A stretch of DNA of 36,688 bases, from the NCBI RefSeq assembly GCF_000485595.1, contig NW_014578727.1, positions 1-36,688 of the forward strand. Reading direction: 5' to 3'. The notes under the pieces were generated by a model, which worked only from the letters and a program-made list of their open reading frames with translations, was not told where the DNA came from and made no database searches. Position 1 is the first letter of the stretch. Each line of letters opens with the position of its first letter. Position numbers and translations under genes: made by a program. The stretch comes from Priapulus caudatus (Eukaryota; Priapulida; Priapulimorpha; Priapulimorphida; Priapulidae). This document shows positions 18,792 through 27,637 of this stretch, in pieces.

Positions 18792-18837
18792 TATGCATCA
18801 AATGACTCTCCAAGACTTTAACTACCTCGTCGCCACT

Positions 18838-19006
18838 GTTATGTCCTCGCACCTCGGCTCTATGCCCGGCTCACGGCCTTAGTAAAGGACTAATATTCAA
18901 TAGCTTGTCGTATAATCATCCATCTTTTATTTCTCTGTTAGAACCGTGTGGCGGCGCCACCGTACAGCGGTAACTATTACTCTATTGAAAACCTAATACA
19001 TTACAG
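18838..19006 (-). repeat. Probable 5' LTR and primer site region of Gypsy-2
   Basis: On the minus strand, TGTAATGTATTAGG (about 19006) to ATAACA (about 18838) forms a TG...CA unit with an AATAAA signal near 18930. It is directly followed by GTGGCGACGAGG, which resembles the start of many Gypsy leaders and primer binding sites. The 3' LTR that would prove it is not found, and the unit is short, so its left boundary is uncertain. Confidence 0.45.
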
Positions 19007-19010
19007 TCAC

Positions 19011-19525
19011 GTTTCTGGTTTTAACGACAGCACCAGTCTCAACACCAAGTACGCAGTCATGCACGCGCAGCGGGTCGAATGACTTGAGGACGATGACGTC
19101 AAAGTCAAGATAGATGCCACCGTGCGAACGGATGATGTCAATGCGCGCCACGTCAGAGCGATGTGCTGGGTGGTCGATGGGCTTATCAAACACGCGCTTT
19201 ACTTCGGGGTAGTGTTCATATTCCATCGGCACGATTCGAAACAGCTCATCCCACCAGCGGCCACTCGGTCGCTGGTTGCTGTGTAGAATGATGCGCTCCG
19301 GCCGCAGATTCTTGTATGCACTGATCGGGCCAATCATATGGTACAGATTCATGGAACGATTTGTGGCGCCCTTAGCTCTGTGGTCGTTAAACCAGACGTA
19401 GTGAAGCACGTTGGGAATCTTTAGTTTTCCATCGATGCCTGTATTTTGCCGACCTGTCCGTGAGGGGGGGGGGGACTTTGTCTTGTATTGTTGGCTCGCA
19501 GATGGGGAAGCGATAACCACCTCAT
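19011..19525 (-). CDS. Glycosyltransferase exon, DXD (Gly_transf_sug / GT32-like)
   Basis: A 515-base open exon begins after a good acceptor (TTTTCCAG, exon from 19525) and ends at a GT near 19010. The protein has the hallmarks of the DXD sugar-binding glycosyltransferase family: IPNVLHYVWFND, a WWDELFRIVP segment, SDVARIDIIRSHGG and the catalytic YLDFDVIVL, whose DFD binds the metal and nucleotide sugar, followed by SFDPLR. Members transfer sugars in the Golgi or secretory pathway. No stop or shift lies within the exon, in contrast to the surrounding transposons. A poly-C/G run near 19465 sits in the less conserved N-terminal part. Preceding and following exons are not recognised; Gypsy-2 lies in the presumed intron downstream. 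The acceptor substrate cannot be predicted. Confidence 0.8.
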
Positions 19526-19641
19526 CTGGAAAACACGTATTTCAACTCAACGTTTCGTTGCATCACAATGACTGGAACCTAAATACATCGTAAGTACGTT
19601 GTGTTACACATTATAGTAACGTTTTCTGCATATATTATATA

Positions 19642-19668
19642 CTAGCAAAGTACCCGTCCTTCCGACGG
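19642..19668 (-). repeat. Helitron 3' terminus with hairpin
   Basis: On the minus strand CCGTC-GGAAG-GACGG forms a hairpin (19668-19654), followed 12 bases later by CTAG at 19645-19642 and then T. This is the Helitron 3' signature: a short GC-rich stem, about 10-12 bases, CTRR, inserted before T. Confidence 0.85.
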
Positions 19669-19704
19669 TGGGAATTCATGAATGAGTGTATTAGTGTTGT
19701 AGCT

Positions 19705-20270
19705 CACCTAAGGATCAAGGGCTTCTTTGTAAAGTATGTTTTTGGTCTTCGTATGCTGTGTGGGAATGTACATCGCCCTGGGTTTGCCTACTTGTGAGAG
19801 GGCAACATAGAGCATGCCATGGAAGAAGACAGGTGTGGTCAGGTCCAAGCCTATGGTAGTGAAAATCTGTCGTTGGGCTTTGTTTATTGTCATAGCATAG
19901 CAAAGGCGGATAGGGAATTGCAGTATTTTAAAAATTGAAATGGAAGATCTGATGTTGAAGGGATGAGTGGTATGCGTGGTATGAATACGGTTTTGCCAGT
20001 TGCTGGTCCATGTAGGATGACGACGTCTATGACGTTGGCATGGCAGGCTGTGACTCGACAACGTGTTCCACTGGTGATGTTGGGTGGGTCTGAAGATCTG
20101 AGGACAATGATGGGGGAACCAAGTTTAAGAGTAAGTTTGTGTGGTGGTAAGCCTGCGATATTAAGGGAATTCAAGAAATCCACAGGGAAATGGACAGCTT
20201 CGTTCACAGTTAGAGTCGAGCCTGACAGACCCTTCCAAAAAAGTGCCGACTCAAATTTATTAGCATTGTT
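19705..20270 (-). pseudogene. Helitron helicase C-terminal region, frameshifted
   Basis: The minus strand encodes the end of a PIF1-type Helitron helicase: AVHFPVDFLNSLNIAGLPPH, then GTRCRVTACHANVIDVVILHG and VFIPRIPLIPS. After a frameshift near 19925 come FPIRLCYAMTINKAQRQ and FFHGMLYVALSQV. These correspond to the terminal helicase motifs (AMTINKSQGQ and YVAxSRV types), which couple ATP hydrolysis to DNA unwinding during rolling-circle transposition. Here SQGQ has become AQRQ and SRV has become SQV. The HUH replicase and the N-terminal helicase motifs are absent, so about 0.6 kb of the 3' end remains. The stop lies about 60 bases before the hairpin terminus, a normal arrangement. Confidence 0.88.
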
Positions 20271-20275
20271 GTAAA

Positions 20276-20857
20276 AAGAATAGTAAATTGATTTATTTTA
20301 GACCAAGATCATAAATAAAGTAGAGACAAATGAAATTATTCTTCCTAAACAATATTTTTCTATCATTTTCCCATCAAAATATGTATCGGGGTTTAAAGTT
20401 GTAGAAAATGAACACATTGAATGATAGTTTTGGTGTTTTTGACTTTAAAAGAAATTTTTAAGTAAAAAAATGTTTTTTTACTCACCGACCTACCCTTTCA
20501 AAAATTGATTTGGAACCGTAAACAGACATTTTTTTATTTTATGCCTAATATCGAATTATATCAGCAGTTTGTAAACATTGATATTAGAATTGAAATCCCC
20601 AATATCAGCAGTTTGTTTGGTCAGCAGTTAATAATTTCAGGAGCTTTCTGGTCAGCAGTTGATAATTACTGTCTGTGGGGCTGTCTGGGGGTTTAACATG
20701 TTTTACCAACAATGCATAATTCATGCAGGAATTGGTAACAATCGGCAGGAATAATGTCATTTATTGACTGGGCAAACATGGTAACTGTGTTTGTGTAGGC
20801 CTACGAACTATGATTGTTATTCAAGAAACAGGCATATAGATATTTCAGAAAACCTAC
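20276..20857. other. AT-rich DNA without recognised genes
   Basis: The only local structure seen is a repeated TCAGCAGTT motif occurring four times between about 20560 and 20665. No coding region or transposon end is recognised. Confidence 0.4.
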
Positions 20858-21022
20858 CTCAAGTGCAGGAGATAAAGGGATATTAACGTGTATTAACTCA
20901 GCTACAAAGTTTTCGGCGTCAAACTTAACCGAACGTGAAGATGTGGTGAGCACATTGTCGTGAAGAGCCTCATTATGGATTTTGGGATATCCCAGGGGAG
21001 TCCCATGAGGGGAATTCCTTAA
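20858..21022 (-). CDS. Spliced exon of unknown protein
   Basis: A 165-base stretch on the minus strand lies between an acceptor (TTTTTAAG, exon from 21022) and a consensus donor (GAG then GTAGGTTT at 20858/20857). It is open for exactly 55 codons in phase 0-0. The peptide reads LRNSPHGTPLGYPK, then HNEALHDNVLTTSSRSVKF and ENFVAELIHVNIPLSPALE, with ordinary protein-like composition and no internal stop. I do not recognise the family. The next exon upstream on the same strand (22390-22565, MADF-like) also ends in phase 0, so the two could be consecutive exons with the Harbinger transposase in the intron, but this is inference from phase and order only. Confidence 0.5.
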
Positions 21023-21079
21023 CTTAAAAATAACTTAGCTAATAAAAATTCGCTGTTTCCCTTTTATAGTATACATTTT

Positions 21080-21140
21080 AAATTGAACTCACGACCCCTA
21101 ACGTATGAGGCAAGCGTGCTACCACTGCGCCACAACGCAA
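21080..21140 (-). repeat. tRNA-like SINE head with pol III A and B boxes
   Basis: The minus strand shows TGGCGCAGTGG (21132-21122), a perfect fit to the A-box consensus TRGYNNARNNG, and about 31 bases later GAGTTCAAT, a near B box. A tRNA-like anticodon arm region with CTCAT lies between them. There is no closed acceptor stem, and the sequence runs on into unrelated DNA, so it is the 5' head of a tRNA-derived SINE rather than a functional tRNA. Confidence 0.6.
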
Positions 21141-21419
21141 GCTGGCAACGACGCGTACTACATTGGTTAATGGTAGTCACTTCGATACACCGGTATGCTA
21201 TTTTTAGCCAGTATTAAATAAAGCGGCTTCAAATTCAACTTTATCGTGTTTTCATCGTTGAAAAAGTGCGCCAATATTACTCTATGAGTGGTAATGCATT
21301 GTTTACAGTCAAGCAATTTCAAATCATGCGAGCAGATTCAGAGATACTAGAGTAGCTCGTGGTGGTTTAGTATGCAAATTTATGTCCAGACCTAAACTCT
21401 TCAAGAATCCACTAATTGA

Positions 21420-22201
21420 AGGTCCAGGAACAATATTTGGTTGGTAACACATTTCCCACTGAAACTAGTACTATAGCCGAACACTTTCAAAAAAGATGGA
21501 ATTTTCCAAATTAGAGGGGAGCGATTGACGGAAAGCATGTCGCCCTGAGAGCACCAGGAAAATCTGGATCTGTATATTATAACTATTAACATTTTTTCCC
21601 GATTGTGCTTATGGCACTTGTCGATGCAAACTACAAGTTCATATATGTGGATGTTGGATGTAATGGTCGTGTTTCAGATGGGGGTGTATTTGCTGCATGT
21701 TCTATAAAAGAGGCCTTAAATAGTCGGTTATTGAATGTTCCGGATAAAGCATGTTTGCCTGGATCCGAAACGGAATTCAGTTTTTATATTTTAGCCGATG
21801 ATGCGTTTCCTTTGAGGAATGATCTATTAAAACCATTTCCTTTCAAAAACATGGATGACAAACAACGCATATATAATTATAGGCTGTCTCGTGCACGTCG
21901 TGTGGTTGAAAATGCATTTGGGATCATGTCCTCAAGGTTTAGGGTACTCTTATCAAGAATTTCTCTAGAACCAGAAAAGGCAGAAATTGTTGTCATGGCA
22001 GTCTGTGCCCTGCATAACTTTTTGATTAGTCATGGCACTGCGTATATTGGACCAGGCTGTATTGACGAGGAAGATATACATCACAATCTTGTGCCTGGTA
22101 TTTGGATCAACGACGTAACCCTACCTTCATATGAGATTCCACATGGAAATCATACAGCCTGCTCTGCCAGAGAAAAGCGAGATTATTTGGTATTTTTCTA
22201 G
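21420..22201 (+). pseudogene. PIF/Harbinger transposase, DDE domain, two stops
   Basis: One frame carries the whole catalytic domain. It runs FPTETSTIAEHFQKRWNFPN, stop, GAIDGKHVALRAPGKSG (first Asp), stop, HFFPIVLMALVDANY, YVDVGCNGRVSDGGVF (second Asp), then LSRARRVVENAFGIMSSRF (Glu), and a C-terminal CALHNFLI motif. This matches the HARBI1/DDE_Tnp_4 nuclease, which excises and inserts its element at TNA sites. The stops (TAG about 21508, TAA about 21586) each replace one conserved-looking residue and no frameshift occurs, so inactivation is recent. The last 198 codons are open. No TIR is recognised at either side. Confidence 0.85.
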
Positions 22202-22389
22202 TAAGGAAGGATCAGTCTCGTGACAACGAGACATGATATAAGTGTAACGCATAAAACACTCTGTCTGCATTTGTAATATATTTGTAAGGAAGGCACTCAC
22301 AATATATTGTTAGACAAAACCTTAAAATTATTAAAAAGGTTTTTGGACTTTTAATTGTGCGACTTTACTATTAGTCAGACATTTAATAC

Positions 22390-22565
22390 CTGGTACGAAG
22401 AGGCACTTTCCCTGCATTTGATGTGCTGTCGTAGAAACTCCAAACCCTTCAGGATCCACTCTTTACGCTTTGATAAGGCCATCCTGCCACTGCCTGATGC
22501 TGGCAGTTTTATAAGGCGGCCATACCCAGTCCTCAGGCTTGACATTCTTTTTGTAATGTCAATGG
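22390..22565 (-). CDS. Myb/SANT (MADF)-like second exon
   Basis: The 176-base exon is bounded by an acceptor (TATCACTTTCAG, exon from 22565) and a donor (CAG then GTATTAAATG). It is open throughout and ends in phase 0. It encodes IDITKRMSSLRTGYGRL, then KRKEWILKGLEFLRQHI, the second half of a MADF-type DNA-binding domain (SLRTxY followed by WxxxxxLxFL). It lies convergent to the Harbinger transposase, the usual two-gene layout of PIF/Harbinger elements, in which this protein helps bring the transposase to DNA and the nucleus. The first half of the domain is not found above it. The exon at 4166-4334 encodes a comparable first half elsewhere in the window. Confidence 0.65.
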
Positions 22566-22639
22566 CTGAAAGTGATAAATAAGAATTATAAGTAAACAGT
22601 TTACATTGCAAGTAAATTGCTATAAGCAAAGCACAAGTA

Positions 22640-23285
22640 ATTATAGTAATATTGGCCTATGCACCTGCCGGAGAGGTTTAAATGTCAACTTATAATGCAA
22701 TATAAGATTGTGTTTGATGACAGTGTAATTCCCTGTATATTTAATTTTGTTTTACTTGTATATTTTGTATTCTACATTTCTAACGTGTCTAATAAGCAAT
22801 TGTTGTGTACATTTCATAATTTCGCAATTTCCTTAGTTTCATTACGATTTTCCATGGATTACCGTTCAATAATCCTATGGGTTGTTGGTCCTACGGGTCT
22901 ACGTAGGCACGCCCGCAGGCACACACGCACACAAACAGGCACGCCCGCACGCGCGCATGAATCGGAGCAAGCAGCTCAGAAGGCGTAGACGCACTGTACG
23001 ATTCGACTGCCCGTACAAGTGGGAGCCCATGCACAGAGTAAAACAGTGTAATAGACTGTAATAGTGTATGCTACAAGCGCGCGCTGTGACTATGCGTACG
23101 TCGTCCCATTCGACAGTGCAGTACAGCTTCATTTTGCTTTGTGTGGTTTCTTGCTTTGATATTTTAAACCTGTCGGCCTTACATGTTAAATCCCCTTGTG
23201 GACCACACTGTATGAAGTGAAGCTTCTTGAATTCATGCAAACGCATGAAGCAGATGTAGCTAAACTACAGCACTGACAGACCACC
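22640..23285. other. No gene recognised; short low-complexity stretch
   Basis: AT-rich on the left, then a CA/CG-rich low-complexity stretch at about 22900-22960. Open frames here show no known motif. Confidence 0.4.
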
Positions 23286-23288
23286 TGA

Positions 23289-23513
23289 AAAAGCTATCAA
23301 CCCCCGTCAGATTTTCTACAACCAGTTCAAACCGGCAAAAGACGAGTGAGACCACCTAGCAGATACAACAAGGAGGAGTTCATCAGTGCTCCCATCAACG
23401 AACGTTCCATCCGTCTGAACTCAAATGGATTCAACGTACCAGCGTACAAAACTGACCAGTACAATAATTCCTTCTTTGTCCGCACAGTGATACAGCTGGA
23501 ACCACCTGGGTGA
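23289..23513 (+). pseudogene. Non-LTR retrotransposon RT extreme C-terminus
   Basis: An open stretch of 74 codons before TGA at 23511 ends with NVPAYKTDQYNNSFFVRTV. This matches the tail motif of Jockey/CR1-like ORF2 proteins (tyrosine, variable, SFFxRTxxxWN). The upstream RRVRPPSRYN basic segment also fits. The Trp-Asn that normally follows is replaced by QLEP. The body of the RT is missing on the 5' side, consistent with 5' truncation on insertion. Confidence 0.6.
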
Positions 23514-23753
23514 CCACAGAGTAACTGCGGACAGTGGTGAGCAATTTACATCTATGCTCAGCCAACATCAATTCTAAATAATTAGCCCTCTCCCGATTCC
23601 GTTGCCTCGATGCCAATTTTGGATACTGCAACGCATTACAACAGAAACAGTTTTAATTTAAAAACAAAACAAAAAAAACATTAACAGATGAATAGGCGTA
23701 ATTATGGTTGAGAAAACGAATGTGGGGGAAGAACAGGAGGTTTGTATGCAAAC

Positions 23754-24202
23754 TCAAAATAGTTCCTGGCTTTCCTTGATACATTCAAGCTGTTGCTGTG
23801 TGTGTGTTGCCATTGTTGTCGGTTTTTGAGGGCTCATCGTTGTCATGTCATCGTGGAGGTTTTCTTCGTTGAAGATCGCATTTAAGCTGTCTTGTGAATT
23901 ATCCAGTTCTTCTTTTGTTTTGACCATCTCTTTCTTGAGCTGGTTCATCTCGTTCTTGAGGGCGTGATTTTGTCTGGCAAGTATATTTGTTTTTTTCCAG
24001 TATGCTTCTCGTCTTGTCATGATGTTCCTCGTTTATTGTTTTGAGGGATTTTTCTACCTGTGAGACGACTTCCATTATTTGGCGTACTGCATATTCCACG
24101 TCGTACTGCTTATGGAAGTCTTGTACAGATTCCAACGACTTGCAGCATTGATATCTGGATTTCTTCTGTTGCTGTAGGAGCATTTGTGTTGTGGGAATCC
24201 AT
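23754..24202 (-). CDS. Coiled-coil exon of unknown protein, with a frame break
   Basis: The exon starts after an acceptor (TTGGTTATAG, from 24202) and ends at a stop at 23754. The first part reads YAVRQIMEVVSQVEKSL and INEEHHDKTRSILEK. After a shift in the run of seven As near 24000 the other frame carries NHALKNEMNQLKKEMVKTKE and LDNSQDSLNAIFNEEN. The heptad-like spacing of hydrophobic residues suggests a coiled coil of 60-80 residues. The A-run is a likely site for a sequencing or replication slip. I do not recognise the family; it could be a host gene's last exon or a retrotransposon ORF1. Confidence 0.45.
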
Positions 24203-24264
24203 CTATAACCAAAGTGACAGATGACAAAATAAGGAATTATTAGGTTAATAGGAAATACCCCCAA

Positions 24265-24890
24265 AAAAGCAAAAACTGACCCAATTTTTGTGACTTGCGC
24301 ATGGTTACGTTAAAACTAAAAGAAGAGTTTAAGGTTATGTTGTTGCCGATTTCGTAAGGTAGCGATGCAATTATTGAATGGAGTGGTCGCTGCATACACT
24401 GTGTATGCATAGAAGCCAACTGTGCCGCTTTTGGCAGTAGACTACCGCTTTTACTGAATTTGCAGCCTTGAGTTGTAAGCTTGATCGTTTTATGGGTAAC
24501 GCTACGCACAGTGGAATAGGAACGGACCTGGAATAGTATTACAACTGGCGGTGGGGATGCTGCTGCTACCGCTGGGGTGTCACTTCCCCCGGGCGTAGAT
24601 TGAGGGCACGTGATAACGTGTTATGACGTCACATTTCCCTATATTATTATACCCTTATTTCACTAACCCTAACCGTAATAAAACGAAATGAAACGAAATT
24701 AGCCAAAAATAATAAAAAGAATAAGAACCAATCAGAGCCTACGCCAATCTACAATGAACAATCTACAACCGTGTGAAAGTTATTCCCCTACCGCTGCTGG
24801 TCGTACTACGCAATTAAAGGATCTCATCAAAACGAACGTTGTCAGTGTAAGTGCCATTTCTTCAAGTCAGCTCTGATGAAATTCAACTTG
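24265..24890. other. No gene recognised
   Basis: Mixed-composition DNA with a CCAAT box (AACCAATCAGAG near 24727). No exon or repeat end can be supported. Confidence 0.35.
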
Positions 24891-24902
24891 TACATCTCGT
24901 AT

Positions 24903-25106
24903 CGAAAACTACCGCAAAATAGCTACTGAACATTTAACTTCATTATTACATGCTTATTTCTACTTAGATTATTGGGCTTACCAAAAATCTCTGTGCATGC
25001 AGCAGAACGTTGACAGACGGCGAAATATGAGCAATGCAAAGATATAGCGCCCCCTATTTTCAGGCAAATCTTCTTTGTTTTGTCTTTTTTTGTCTTTTTT
25101 TTTGTC
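24903..25106 (-). mobile_element. Truncated non-autonomous Helitron copy
   Basis: This stretch matches the internal part of the Helitron copies at 25660-25870 and 29990-30190, with shared landmarks ATTTAACTTCATTATTACAT and GATATAGCGCCCCCTATTTT. It lacks both termini. The next copy begins exactly where it stops, so the second Helitron inserted into this one. Confidence 0.7.
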
Positions 25107-26014
25107 TTAGCTGGAACCCGCGCTAAGCGCGGGCTTAGTGACTGTGATGCATGTGTTACCAGTACAGTAGTGTTATGTGTAAGGTGTTATATGGAGAGTT
25201 TAGTTGTTGCACATGCTTTTTTTTTTATGGTTGAGATGTCAATAGAAATACATGTGCAATCATGCTTACATGTAACACATTAACCATTTGTTTGGCAAGT
25301 ACACAGTGAAATACACACACCCACACAGAAATGTTTTATTGTATGCTATGTACTGGTTGATGATACGGACTCTAAAGTTAGAATATAGATAGATCTGAAT
25401 GGGCTGGTAGGTCGGGCCACTGATTAACCACTTGGCTGCGTAGCACGTAATATTACGTGCTTCGCATGTTTCCACTGTGTGCGGACCAGGTAATATTGCG
25501 TGGTTGTGATCGCTTATTTCTACGCATGTTTGCACTCTGTGCGGACGACGTAATATTACGTGCTTGTGATCGGGCCGCTTGTGACTGATCGGTGTTCACG
25601 ACACCCGTACAGCATTGCAAACTTCCAAAAAAAAATCTCATCTGGGAAACTATGGCCAAATAGCTACTGAATATTTAACTTCATTATTACATGGTTATCT
25701 CTACTTACATTATGGGGCTTACACAAATCTCAAACACAGAAGTTAGAACACAGATACAGAGAACAACACGAAATTGAAACCTGTTGAAACAGAACGAAAA
25801 CAAAACAGCGCCCCCTATTTTGAGGCAAATGTTTACGTTTTTTGTTTTGTTATTGTCTTTTTTAAGCCGTTTTTACGGTTTTCAACCGAGTATAGTTTAG
25901 AACCCGTCCCGTGTATTCATCGATCTCTTCTGTGAATTTGGCGCTATTTGGATCCAAACTGACGGAGCCTTTCATTAACATACATACAACATTCGCCAAA
26001 TTATAGTAAGATGA
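25107..26014 (-). mobile_element. Non-autonomous Helitron, 908 bp, both ends present
   Basis: On the minus strand it starts TCATCTTACTATAAT (26014) and ends with the hairpin CCCGCGCTTAGCGCGGG (25133-25117), ten bases and CTAA (25110-25107). The 5' end matches the fragment at 14120; the 3' end matches the copy at 29891. It carries no replicase or helicase, so it would depend on an autonomous partner. The base after CTAA is G rather than T, and the base before TC is T rather than A, so the ends are slightly degenerate. A 60-bp tandem duplication and a strong palindrome lie inside. Confidence 0.8.
25443..25583. repeat. 60-bp tandem duplication with palindromic TAATATTAC motifs
   Basis: GCATGTTT...GATCG units start at 25464 and 25524 (period 60). 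A perfect 18-bp palindrome, GCACGTAATATTACGTGC, lies at 25443-25460. Its core recurs exactly at 25548-25561 (ACGTAATATTACGT) and imperfectly near 25491. All lie inside the 908-bp Helitron. Confidence 0.85.
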
Positions 26015-26134
26015 AGATCAGTATTAACTTGAAAGTAAAAATTGTTTGTTTGTTGTTTGTTGAATTCGACATCGTCTTTCACATGCAACTCCTTCTTTTC
26101 CTCGATATATATTATGAGAGATATATATTAGATA

Positions 26135-26384
26135 TCTATCTATCTATCCATCCATCCATCCATCTACCTGTACATCTACCTATCTGTCTGTCTGTCCGTC
26201 TATCTATTTATCTATCTATCTATTCATCCATCCATCCATCTACCTGTACATCTACCTATCTGTCTGTCTGTCCGTCTATCTATTTATCTATCTATCTATT
26301 CATCCATCCATCCATCTACCTGTACATCTACCTATCTGTCTGTCTGTCCGTCTATCTATTTATCTATCTATCTATTCATCCATC
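26135..26384. repeat. Minisatellite, 76-bp unit, cut by an assembly gap
   Basis: CATCTACCTGTACATCTACC recurs at 26161, 26237 and 26313, a period of 76. Each unit is built from ATCT/ATCC/GTCT tetranucleotides. The array runs into ten Ns at 26385-26394, so its true length is unknown. The long open frame across it is low complexity, not a gene. Confidence 0.92.
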
Positions 26385-26394
26385 NNNNNNNNNN
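26385..26394. other. Assembly gap (10 N)
   Basis: Ten unknown bases at the right edge of the minisatellite. The true gap size is unknown. Confidence 0.95.
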
Positions 26395-26498
26395 GTTACA
26401 AGCATGCACGTAATTCCAACCAATCAGACAAAGTCTTACAAATAATTAAACGCGTGTATGTAAAGTTACAAGCATGCACGTAATTCCAACCAATCAGA
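26395..26498 (+). promoter_or_regulatory. 34-bp direct repeat with CCAAT boxes
   Basis: The 34 bases beginning GTTACAAGCATGCACGTAAT and ending CCAACCAATCAGA occur at 26395-26428 and 26465-26498, 70 bases apart and identical. Each contains an NF-Y type CCAATCA box. They precede a candidate first exon by about 200-300 bases, so a proximal promoter is plausible. Because copy 1 abuts the assembly gap, the duplication could also be an assembly artefact. Confidence 0.5.
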
Positions 26499-26736
26499 TT
26501 CAGCGTAACTGAAAACTGAAACTGTACCTGAACTGAGTTACTGGAACTGTAACTGAAACTGAAGACTGAGCGTAGCCAAAATGGGTCTGTTGTCTTGCAA
26601 TCGCGTCTGTGGAGATATATTAGATAGACCGGTTATCTAGAGCTCTGATCTAGAGCAGAGCAAGTAAATCACTGCTCTGTCTTGTGAGTGTAACGCTGTG
26701 TGCCTTCAATCTGCAAAGCAGCCGTCGCCGCGAAAA

Positions 26737-26882
26737 TAATGCAGCAAATAGAGCTGAACGAGAACAGCACTGAGTCTGAAGTAGAAGAACTACGTTTCAC
26801 GTTGTTTCCAGCGACTGCCCCGCAACCTCAGCAGGCTCATGCTCAGGAGAGTGACAGAAACGGTAATGCGAATGGTAATTAG
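26737..26882 (+). CDS. Candidate first exon of unknown gene
   Basis: From ATG 26737 the frame reads MQQIELNENSTESEVEELRF and TLFPATAPQPQQAHAQESDR, then stops at 26880. A possible donor lies at GTAATGCG (26861) shortly before the stop. The acidic/Gln-Pro-rich peptide and a CCAAT-containing upstream region fit the start of a regulatory or nuclear protein, but no family is recognised. It may equally be a non-coding transcript start. Confidence 0.3.
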
Positions 26883-27635
26883 TATCTCCCTGGAAAAGTG
26901 TGATGTGAAAATGGATGTCCGAATTTCTTGAAAACACGCAGCCTATAGGCCCTAATGTTGATTTTCGATGGCATCAGAACGATTGCCAGGTAAAATTTTC
27001 TTCCATGTGCCTTAATCTGTGAGACAGTGAAAATGAGCTGTCACAAACACTTTATTGCTATGAGCTGTTAAAATATGAAATCAGCTTTGCTATCATTCAC
27101 TATAATTAAAGTTTGAAAATAAATTTATTCATTGCCATGATACTGATATATATATACAATAGTTTAATACAATAGTCAATAAGGAAAAAAGTACTTTGCG
27201 TTTAAATACAGTGCAGGAGATAATGAATGAATGTTGAAAAGATAAGATAAGCTTATAAGTCATCTTAGAATGTGTTATGGTGTTATGTGTGTTTTGGTCG
27301 GATTTGTCTATATTCAGGCCGGTACAGGAGATAATTTGCATATTTTGTCACGTGGTTTGTGTTAACCAATCAGATGTAATCGCGTATTGGTGACGGCACT
27401 TCCAGCTGCATCGCAAAGCGATCTCGCGTGCAGAAGTGTGAAGCATGGTGAGGTGGTGGAGAAGGAGGCGGAGAGAAGCTGGTGGAGAAGGAGGAGGGGG
27501 AGAAGAAAGCTGTATTATGCAGTTTTCTTCAGTCACCTCAGTATCTCAGCATAGATTTATTTAATAAATAATATATTAGATATTATTATGATAGGGTCCG
27601 GTTTCCGGTTCGGCCCGCCCGCAACCAGTTTGAAC
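26883..27635. other. No gene recognised; GGA-rich stretch and CCAAT/octamer motifs
   Basis: AACCAATCAGATG at 27364 (a CCAAT box) and ATTTGCAT near 27333 precede a GGAGAAGGAGG-rich segment (27445-27500). It could be another promoter-proximal region, but no splice-supported exon is visible. Confidence 0.3.
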
Positions 27636-27637
27636 GT

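Noticed and set aside
18450-18882. Several plus-strand frames of 100-134 codons
   Set aside because: They are antisense shadows of the well-supported Gypsy-2 gag.
21080-21140. Functional tRNA gene
   Set aside because: A and B boxes are present but there is no closed acceptor stem and the anticodon arm does not pair well; a SINE head fits better.
25443-25461. Integrated circovirus- or geminivirus-like origin
   Set aside because: Only the nonanucleotide is present, in a symmetric palindrome rather than in a stem-loop's loop, and there is no Rep-like coding sequence nearby.
26011-26445. 144-codon plus-strand frame rich in Ile, Tyr, Leu and Ser
   Set aside because: It is the translation of the ATCT/ATCC minisatellite and crosses an assembly gap.
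26500-26580. Interferon-response-like enhancer (GAAAACTGAAAC)
   Set aside because: The spacing does not fit the two-base gap of the IRF consensus, and the motif is part of a degenerate CTGAAA-type simple repeat.
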